Source: Rhizobiales bacterium Ga0077537 | GTDB taxonomy: Bacteria; Pseudomonadota; Alphaproteobacteria; Rhizobiales; Hyphomicrobiaceae | Assembly (NCBI GenBank): GCA_001464955.1 | Contig: LNEM01000030.1 | Span: 372,001-436,000 of the forward strand | Direction: 5' to 3' | Length of the DNA: 64,000 nucleotides | Shown: positions 56,799-64,000 of the stretch, in pieces | Numbering within the stretch: position 1 is the stretch's first letter | Layout: each line of letters begins with the position of its first letter | Notes under the pieces: generated by a model | What the model saw: the letters and a program-made list of their open reading frames with translations, nothing else | What the model was told of the DNA's origin: nothing | Databases searched by the model: none | Program-made: the position numbers and the translations under genes

Positions 56799-57989
56799 TC
56801 AGTCGGCTGCACGGACGTAGTGCCAGACGGTGTTCTTGTAGACGACCGCCGAGTCCTGCAGTTCCTTGAGCGCACGTTTGTCCTTCAGATCGGCATTGGC
56901 GAGCGCGATGAGCCCGGTCCGATGCGCCTCTGTCAGCATGCACTTGAATTCGATTTCGGTGAGCGCCCACTCGGCATGACGGGCACAGAGGACGTCCCAG
57001 ACCTTCGAGATGAAGGCTTTCCGATTGCCAGCCCATCCCTCGGCCGTCTCCGCCGTTGCTGCCAGCACAGCCTCGGCGAACGCTTCGGGGTCGGGCCGCT
57101 CTGCCGCATTGCCCTGGGCCACACCCGCCGCCGGTATCCTGCTGCCGGATGCACGCTGCACCGTGGTCGGCCGAGGCCCGCCGAGGCCCGCCTTCTCACC
57201 CAGGGCCCGCCGACGATCGGCGCGGCGCATGCGCGACCGACGGCTGTCTTGCGAGACCGGCGCCTCACCACGGCCGAGGAAGCGCCGCAGAACCGCCAAC
57301 CGAAGCCCTGCGAGATCGCCCCGCCGGAGCCCCACGGCCTCGGCCGCCAGCGCCGCCATCAACCGTCCGTCGGTGCCGAACTCGCGACCGGATGTCGACA
57401 GCTGCCCGGCGAGCATACGGCCGGCCTTGGGCGGCAGAACGGACTTTCCGGTGACGGCCTGACCGTTGCGATTGCCGAACGCTTGCTCCAGCGCGATGCC
57501 GGCCAGCGCCGACCTCACCCGCGACGCCGTCGGCAAGCCCTTGATCTTGAGATTGAAGCGATGCGCGACGAGCAGCACGCGCAGTCCATCTGCCTTCCCG
57601 AGCAGCTTGAGCCGGTTCTGTGGTCCTGCCGTCAGATCGAGCGCCTTTGCAACGAGGCTGACGTCGCGCGCCGCTTGCCATGTCGCCGGAAGGCCCTTCT
57701 TTGCGCCGAGAAATTCCAGCGCCGCCGCCAGTCCGCGAGCCGTTGCGCGCAGCTGTTCGTCACTCCGCTCGGCGAGCCCACCGGCGACCAAGGCCGCCAC
57801 CAGCCGCGCAACTTCGATCCGACCGATATCGGCGGCAGCCTGCGGCCCCATGAGTGGCAGCACGTCGCGCGCCACCGCCGTTTCGTCGGCGGTATCCACG
57901 GCGATACGCACCAGCACGGTGCCTGCGATTCGTTGCGCTTCGGTGGCCGGGTCGGCGGGCGACATGCCCTGCGGCCCTTGCTCAGTCAT
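56799..57989 (-). CDS. Hypothetical protein, upstream partner of the HerA-like ATPase
   Basis: 396-aa ORF, 34 bp upstream of the ATPase start on the same strand; helical repeat-like N-terminus, Arg/Pro-rich linker, winged-helix-like C-terminus. Confidence 0.75.
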   Translation of the reverse strand: MTEQGPQGMSPADPATEAQRIAGTVLVRIAVDTADETAVARDVLPLMGPQAAADIGRIEVARLVAALVAGGLAERSDEQLRATARGLAAALEFLGAKKGLPATWQAARDVSLVAKALDLTAGPQNRLKLLGKADGLRVLLVAHRFNLKIKGLPTASRVRSALAGIALEQAFGNRNGQAVTGKSVLPPKAGRMLAGQLSTSGREFGTDGRLMAALAAEAVGLRRGDLAGLRLAVLRRFLGRGEAPVSQDSRRSRMRRADRRRALGEKAGLGGPRPTTVQRASGSRIPAAGVAQGNAAERPDPEAFAEAVLAATAETAEGWAGNRKAFISKVWDVLCARHAEWALTEIEFKCMLTEAHRTGLIALANADLKDKRALKELQDSAVVYKNTVWHYVRAAD

Positions 57990-58458
57990 GATGCGCGGCT
58001 CCTTCGACGCGTCGGGCAGTGAGCCTGACGACCGATCGTCTCCTTCGGCCTCCCCACCGTCGGGGCCGGCCGTACGCGCGAATCACCGGAGGGTTCGTGC
58101 ATTGTGGGGAAGGATCGGCCTGAGGCCAAGTGTTGCGTATCCCGCCGACCGTGAATGCCGGGGGACTGATGCCGCCTCGCGACGGATTCGATTGTGGCGA
58201 AGCGATGATCGACGCCCAATTGGCGACATGAAGTGGGCGCTCACTGACGCCCTGGCAGGAAATCAAGTGTCGCTCGAAAACCGCGGCGGGCCGGCGCTGT
58301 CGCGTTGGGCGGGTTCGGGCCTTGCGTTCGGGGGATACCACGTGTCGAACTGGCGATCGTTCGGAAGTGGCACACCTGTCAGCCTTAACGGCGGGTTAAC
58401 CGAAACCTGCAATCCTCACTGCAAAGTTGTTGCGTATGAGTCGTTGAGGATTCCCCTG

Positions 58459-59136
58459 ATGTCCCGCGTCCTTGTGGCGATCGCGCTCGGCCTCGCCGTT
58501 ACGGGCTGCAGCCAGTCGTCCAGCAATCTCTCTCTCGGCATGACGGATCAGGATGTGTCGGCCCGACCGGCCAATCCGCGGCTGGTTCGGCAAGGCGCTC
58601 TGGGTGGCGAACCGCCGGGCACCCGCCGCACATCGCCAGCCAATGCCAACGACCGCCTCGCGAGCCTCGACGACCGGGCGCCCCGCGGAACCTATGAGAA
58701 AGCTCCATCCGGGGCCTTGTCTGATCGCGACTTTACCGGGACCGCTCTCAATCCGGAACAAGCTCGCGACCTCATCAATGCCTATCGCCGCGAGAAGGGG
58801 CTGAAGCCGCTCCGCCTGGATGCGACGCTGACCGCCGCAGCCAAGAACCATTCCCGCGATCTGGCGAAGTGGGATCGGATCTCGCATTTCGGCTCGGACG
58901 GTTCCAATCCATGGGATCGGGTCAAGCGCAGCGGCTATAACGCCAAGCTGGCGGCCGAGAACGTCGGCACGGGCCAGGTCAGCTTCGAGGAAGTCCTGAA
59001 GGGCTGGAAGGAAAGCCCGGGCCACAACAAGAACCTGTTGCTGGCCGACGCGGACCACATGGGCATTGCCCTCGTCCACGAACCGAAAACAGAATTCAAG
59101 ACGTTCTGGACACTCGTCGTCGGCGCGTCGATGTAA
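58459..59136 (+). CDS. CAP/SCP domain lipoprotein
   Basis: Lipobox LAVTGC; LINAYRREKGLKPLRLDATLTAAAKNHSRDLAKWDRISHFGSDGSNPWDRVKRSGYNAKLAAENVGTGQ. Confidence 0.9.
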   Translation: MSRVLVAIALGLAVTGCSQSSSNLSLGMTDQDVSARPANPRLVRQGALGGEPPGTRRTSPANANDRLASLDDRAPRGTYEKAPSGALSDRDFTGTALNPEQARDLINAYRREKGLKPLRLDATLTAAAKNHSRDLAKWDRISHFGSDGSNPWDRVKRSGYNAKLAAENVGTGQVSFEEVLKGWKESPGHNKNLLLADADHMGIALVHEPKTEFKTFWTLVVGASM

Positions 59137-59181
59137 CTGCGCGCCGATCCTCGGATCGAGCGCCGCTGACGAGCCGCTTGC

Positions 59182-59802
59182 TCAGTTGAGATCCCGACGC
59201 TTGGGGGGCGGGAGCTGCCACCACGGCGCATCGCCGGGCGACTTTGGCTGCACGGCCGTACCGAGCGGCCCGAGCACGGCCGCCACGGCATAGCCACTGA
59301 CCGAACGATAGGTCGCGGCGGCCTGCTCCATCAGGTCCTGCGCGGGGTTGCGCACCGGCGAGGACATCGGCATCCAGGGTGCCGTGAAACCCATCGGGCC
59401 ACGCGCCCAGAGATTCATCCATGCCATCGGCCCGACCGCGGCGAACGGCGTCATGAAGGACGCTTGCGGCATCATCCCGAAAGCCATCCACGGATTGCTG
59501 CCCATTGCGAACGGCCAGGGAGACGGCGGCCACCCCATCGGCTGCTGGAGTGCGAACGGATTGAACGCAAAGGCGGCGGGACCTGCCGGCATCGCCATCG
59601 GCCACGCCCCCCCTGGAGAAGCCTGGAAAGCGGCGAATGGCCCCAGCTGCGGTTGCATCGCCTGCGCAAAGGCGACGGACCAGTTCGAAGCGGCCTGCTG
59701 GCTCATGGCGGTGAACGCCGAAGTGGACGCGGACGTCATGGCCTGGGCCATCGAGAGCCACTGCTGCATCAACTGCGCCTGCAGCTCGAAAGGGTTGAAC
59801 AT
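59182..59802 (-). CDS. Met/Pro/Trp-rich hypothetical protein, possible PHA-granule-associated
   Basis: MFNPFELQAQLMQQWLSMAQAMTSASTSAFTAMSQQAASNW... then PFAMGSNPWMAFGMM-type low complexity; shares an upstream motif with the phasin gene. Confidence 0.65.
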   Translation of the reverse strand: MFNPFELQAQLMQQWLSMAQAMTSASTSAFTAMSQQAASNWSVAFAQAMQPQLGPFAAFQASPGGAWPMAMPAGPAAFAFNPFALQQPMGWPPSPWPFAMGSNPWMAFGMMPQASFMTPFAAVGPMAWMNLWARGPMGFTAPWMPMSSPVRNPAQDLMEQAAATYRSVSGYAVAAVLGPLGTAVQPKSPGDAPWWQLPPPKRRDLN

Positions 59803-59838
59803 GATCACTCCTCGCCCTGATTTCGCGGGGAGAATAAC

Positions 59839-59860
59839 AGAATTTGTGCAGTGCAGCAAT
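59839..59860 (-). promoter_or_regulatory. Candidate PhaR-type operator
   Basis: Minus strand GCTGCACTGCACAAATTCT; 15/16 identical to GCACTGCACAATTTCT upstream of the phasin gene. Confidence 0.45.
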
Positions 59861-59884
59861 CTTGCTCTCAGGCTGAGAACGCGG

Positions 59885-60415
59885 TCAAGCCTTCTGCCCG
59901 TCGGGCGCCTCGGACACATCGACGGCGGACGGCGTCGGCGCCGATCGCGGATGAACCCTGCGCGACGACGTATCGGACCCGTCCACGCGTCGCCCGCCGG
60001 CCCGTCGCCCACTGACCATCCAATAGCAGAGACCGCTGACGAAGCCCGAGGTCAGGAACGCGATGAGCGCGTAATTGTTGAGGATCGTCGATTGTCCGGT
60101 CCGCTCGGTCGAGAGCTGCGCCAAGAAGGCGAACCCCGCGATCACGAGCGCCGCGACCACGTAATACGTCCAGTTCCGGTTCCGCAGTGCCTCTCCGAGG
60201 CCAGCTGCCACGATGAAGAACGGCGCCGAGAACAGCGCCACCTGCACGGCCACGGCTTGAGCGAGCTGCATCCCGCGCCCGATCCGGTCGCTCGCCACGT
60301 CCGGCGGCAATGACACGATCTCGCTCGGCGTCAGCACGAACAACACCATTGTCACGGCCGCCGCGAAACACGCGACGGCAAAGCCAAGAACCACGCGAAT
60401 GACGCTGAGCAGCAT
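59885..60415 (-). CDS. Small membrane protein, four predicted TM helices
   Basis: MLLSVIRVVLGFAVACFAAAVTMVLFVLTPSEIV...LTSGFVSGLCYWMVSGRRAGG. Confidence 0.7.
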   Translation of the reverse strand: MLLSVIRVVLGFAVACFAAAVTMVLFVLTPSEIVSLPPDVASDRIGRGMQLAQAVAVQVALFSAPFFIVAAGLGEALRNRNWTYYVVAALVIAGFAFLAQLSTERTGQSTILNNYALIAFLTSGFVSGLCYWMVSGRRAGGRRVDGSDTSSRRVHPRSAPTPSAVDVSEAPDGQKA

Positions 60416-60545
60416 GTCGTCCTCAAATGGTTGGCCCGCTGGGAACTGGACTTCAGGCCTCCGTTGCTGAAGGTACACGGTCGCAGCGGGCGCGCTCAAG
60501 ATGCGCGGCCATACGGTTGATCCGGCAGACGCTCCCTGTGGCCGA

Positions 60546-60971
60546 TCAGGCGCGTCGCCCCGCCACCAGCCAGTAGACCAGCCCGCCAGCAAACCCCGCC
60601 GTCGCGAAGATCGTCCACAGACGTGCGTTGCCCGTCGCGATCGGTGCCCCACCGCCGACCTTTGCCAAAGCCGGGATGACCGCCATGGCGATGCCGCCGC
60701 CCAGCACATAATAGAGCGCGCTGCGAATGCGCCCGATCTCGCCGACGATCACCACCAGCAGGGCAGGCACGATACTCGCGGCCGCGACGACGCTGATGAC
60801 CCCGAACCCGAGGTCCATCAGCACGAGAATCTGGTCGACGTTGTCTCCGATCGAGGAGACGGCATGTGTCGTGGCCTCGAGCCCCAGCGTCAACAGCACG
60901 CCCAGCGCCGCGAGGGCACCGAGAAGAAGCCCCAGCGGGACCAGGATCAGGCGGCCGAGCGCCCGCATCAT
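60546..60971 (-). CDS. Small membrane protein, related topology to its neighbour
   Basis: [27 protein letters not shown]...[20 protein letters not shown]; start overlaps rlmN stop. Confidence 0.7.
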   Translation of the reverse strand: MMRALGRLILVPLGLLLGALAALGVLLTLGLEATTHAVSSIGDNVDQILVLMDLGFGVISVVAAASIVPALLVVIVGEIGRIRSALYYVLGGGIAMAVIPALAKVGGGAPIATGNARLWTIFATAGFAGGLVYWLVAGRRA

Positions 60972-62203
60972 GCGTCGCTGCCCTCGTCGCTCGCGTCGGT
61001 CTGAGCGCCGCCGTTCGGACTGCGCTGGCTCGCCCGGAGCTTCTGGCTCTCGGACTTGAGCTGCCCACACGCCGCAAGAATATCGCGACCGCGTGGTGTG
61101 CGCACGGGCGAGGCATAGCCCGCCCGGTTGACGACGTCGGCGAACTTCTCGATCTGCTCCCATTCCGAGCACTCGTATCGGGTTCCCGGCCACGGATTGA
61201 ATGGAATGAGGTTGATCTTGGCCGGAATGCCAGCCAGCAGCCGCACGAGCGCTCGGGCATCGGCGAGACTGTCGTTGACGCCCTTCAGCATCACGTATTC
61301 GAACGTGATCCGCCGCGCATTCGAGAGACCGGGATAGTTGCGGCACGCCTCGAGCAGCTCGGCGATCGGATACTTCTTGTTGATCGGAACCAGTTCGTCG
61401 CGGAGCTTGTCGGTCACCGCGTGCAGCGAGATCGCGAGCATCGTGCCCGCCTCGAGCCCCCAGCGCGGAATTTCCGGCACCACGCCCGACGTCGAGAGCG
61501 TGATCCGCCGCTTCGAAAACGCGAGGCCGTCGCCGTCTGCGGCAACCTCGATGGCCGCGCGCACGTTCTCGAAATTGTAGAGCGGCTCACCCATGCCCAT
61601 CAGCACGATGTTGGTGATCTTGCGCTCCGCGAGCGGCAGCATGCCGCCATCGTCGGGCGCCTCTGCGCCGGGCCAGTCACCGATGCGGTCGCGCGCGATC
61701 AGGATCTGCGCGACGATCTCTTCGGCTTCGAGGTTGCGAACGAGCTTCTGCGTGCCCGTATGGCAGAACGAGCAGTTGAGCGTGCAGCCCACCTGGCTCG
61801 AGATGCACAGCGTGCCGCGATCACTTTCCGGGATGTAGACCGTCTCGATCTCCGGCGCGGCCGTCTCATGCCCCCGTTTCGGCAACCGGATCAACCACTT
61901 GCGCGTTCCATCGCTCGACACCTGCTCGGACACGATCTCCGGCCGCGCGAGCGAGTACTTCGCAGACAGCCGGCCGCGCAGATCCTTCGACACGTCTGTC
62001 ATCTGGTCGAACGACGTGATCCCTCGCACGTAGAGCCAGCTCCAGAGCTGCTCGACCCGCATCCGGAGCTGCTTCTCGGGCACCCCCACGTCCGCAAGCG
62101 CCGCGCGCAGTCCTTCGCTCCCCCGCCCCGCGAGTGTCGGCAAGGCTGGCGCTGCATCCGGGGATGTAGCGGGAGACGGCGTGCTGTCGAGAACGAGAAC
62201 CAT
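60968..62203 (-). CDS. rlmN: 23S rRNA (adenine(2503)-C(2))-methyltransferase
   Basis: [82 protein letters not shown]. Confidence 0.97.
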   Translation of the reverse strand: MVLVLDSTPSPATSPDAAPALPTLAGRGSEGLRAALADVGVPEKQLRMRVEQLWSWLYVRGITSFDQMTDVSKDLRGRLSAKYSLARPEIVSEQVSSDGTRKWLIRLPKRGHETAAPEIETVYIPESDRGTLCISSQVGCTLNCSFCHTGTQKLVRNLEAEEIVAQILIARDRIGDWPGAEAPDDGGMLPLAERKITNIVLMGMGEPLYNFENVRAAIEVAADGDGLAFSKRRITLSTSGVVPEIPRWGLEAGTMLAISLHAVTDKLRDELVPINKKYPIAELLEACRNYPGLSNARRITFEYVMLKGVNDSLADARALVRLLAGIPAKINLIPFNPWPGTRYECSEWEQIEKFADVVNRAGYASPVRTPRGRDILAACGQLKSESQKLRASQRSPNGGAQTDASDEGSDA

Positions 62204-62329
62204 GGGACGTCGGGCCCCTCATCACTTTCGGCTATGGCGGCGCTGGCGGCCACGACGGCGCATGCGCCTAGCCCTTCCTAGCGCAATTTGGTACCGCCCG
62301 ACACGTCCGAGTCGCGCGTTCGCATCACG

Positions 62330-63283
62330 TCAGATCGACCGGCCCATCTTCATGAACCGCTCGGCCCGATGCTCACGGAGTTCGTCGGCGCTGAGCCCGT
62401 CGAACGACTTCAACGCTTTCTCGATCGCCGCGCCGGCCCGCGAAATCGTCTCGGCCTTGTCGCGGTGCGCACCGCCGACGGGCTCCGGGATGATTTCGTC
62501 GATGACCTTGAGGTCCATCAGGTCCTGCGCCGTGATGCGCATGCTGGTCGCCGCGTCGATCGCCTTGCCCTTGTCGCGCCAGAGGATCGCTGCCGCGGCC
62601 TCCGGCGAGGCCACGGTATAGATCGAGTGCTCCAGCATGAGGATCCGGTTCGCGGTCGCGATGGCGATGGCACCGCCCGATCCACCTTCGCCGATGATCA
62701 CGGTCACCATCGGCACGCCGAGCGACAGGCAGCAGTCGATCGATCGGGCGATTGCCTCGGCCTGTCCCCGCTCCTCGGCGCCGACACCCGGATAGGCGCC
62801 GGCCGTGTCGACGAGCGAGATTACGGCGAGCCCGAACCGGTCGGCCATCTCCATCAGCCGGACGGCCTTGCGATAGCCTTCCGGCCGCGCCATGCCGAAG
62901 TTGTGCTTGATGCGGCTTTCGGTGTCGTGGCCCTTCTCGTGCCCGATCACCATCACGCCGCGCCCGCGGAACGTCCCGAGCCCCCCGACGATGGCCGCAT
63001 CCTCGGCGTAGTACCGATCGCCGGCAAGTGTAGTGAAATCCTCGATCAGCCCGCCCACGTAGTCGAGGCAGTGCGGCCGCTCCGAGACCCGGGCAACCAT
63101 CGTCTTCTGCCACGGATTGAGCTTGGCGTAGGTCTCGGCGAGGAGCTGTTTGGCTTTCTGCTCGAGGCGGCCGATCTCCTCGGCGATGGACACGTTCGAG
63201 CCGTCGCTGCTGAGCGACCGGAGCTCGGCCACCTTGGCCTCCAGCTCGGCGATCGGCTTCTCGAATTCGATGTAGGTGCGCAT
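62330..63283 (-). CDS. accA: Acetyl-CoA carboxylase carboxyltransferase subunit alpha
   Basis: MRTYIEFEKPIAELEAKVAELR; KLNPWQKTMVARVSERPHCLDYV; GRGVMVIGHEKGHDTESRIKHNFGMARPEGYRKAVRLMEMADRFGLAVISLVDTAGAYPGVGAEERGQAEAIA. Confidence 0.97.
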   Translation of the reverse strand: MRTYIEFEKPIAELEAKVAELRSLSSDGSNVSIAEEIGRLEQKAKQLLAETYAKLNPWQKTMVARVSERPHCLDYVGGLIEDFTTLAGDRYYAEDAAIVGGLGTFRGRGVMVIGHEKGHDTESRIKHNFGMARPEGYRKAVRLMEMADRFGLAVISLVDTAGAYPGVGAEERGQAEAIARSIDCCLSLGVPMVTVIIGEGGSGGAIAIATANRILMLEHSIYTVASPEAAAAILWRDKGKAIDAATSMRITAQDLMDLKVIDEIIPEPVGGAHRDKAETISRAGAAIEKALKSFDGLSADELREHRAERFMKMGRSI

Positions 63284-63367
63284 TTTGCGGCGGGCTTTCG
63301 ACTATCCCTCGGATTTGCCGCGACATTCACGAGGAGGGGGGTGGGAGTCAAGCGTGCCGCGTCAGGG

Positions 63368-64000
<633 letters not shown>

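Noticed and set aside
57466-58458. N-terminal extension of the CAP-domain ORF
   Set aside because: Overlaps the minus-strand partner gene; the true start is the lipoprotein signal MSRVLVAIALGLAVTGC at 58459.

Overview
High-GC chromosomal window, almost certainly from an alphaproteobacterium: GcrA regulator, DUF1489 protein, phasin, argD-argF-hslO and accA/xerD neighbourhoods. About 50 protein-coding genes are supported. No rRNA, tRNA, CRISPR array, IS element or prophage was recognised. Most of the window is housekeeping or catabolic. Three regions stand out. (1) 34074-34958 is one reading frame interrupted by a single in-frame TGA. It reads ...VMVPV-U-PVCHQTVSLIARYLEENGIPTV..., and a perfect 7-bp hairpin with a G in the apical loop starts about 10 nt after the TGA. 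This is a strong candidate for a selenocysteine-containing GrdB/PrdB-family (UxxC) selenoprotein, next to a SelA-fold PLP enzyme and a glutaredoxin. The ORF track splits it in two. (2) 12224-21262 (minus strand) holds Alg44-like (PilZ), Alg8-like and AlgD-like genes without the rest of the canonical alginate export/modification operon. They are followed by two RTX proteins (one with a DUF4114-like insert) and a PL14-like polysaccharide-lyase-fold protein, suggesting a compact, c-di-GMP-controlled alginate-like polymer locus. (3) 53264-57989 is a two-gene unit encoding a 1166-aa dual-ATPase (N-terminal AAA/ORC-like plus C-terminal HerA/FtsK-like) and a 396-aa partner of unknown function. Smaller observations include a near-identical 16-mer upstream of the phasin gene and of a Met/Pro/Trp-rich protein gene, an RNA-like leader with an intrinsic terminator before argD, and an HU protein with an H1-like tail. 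All family assignments are by eye; no searches were run.
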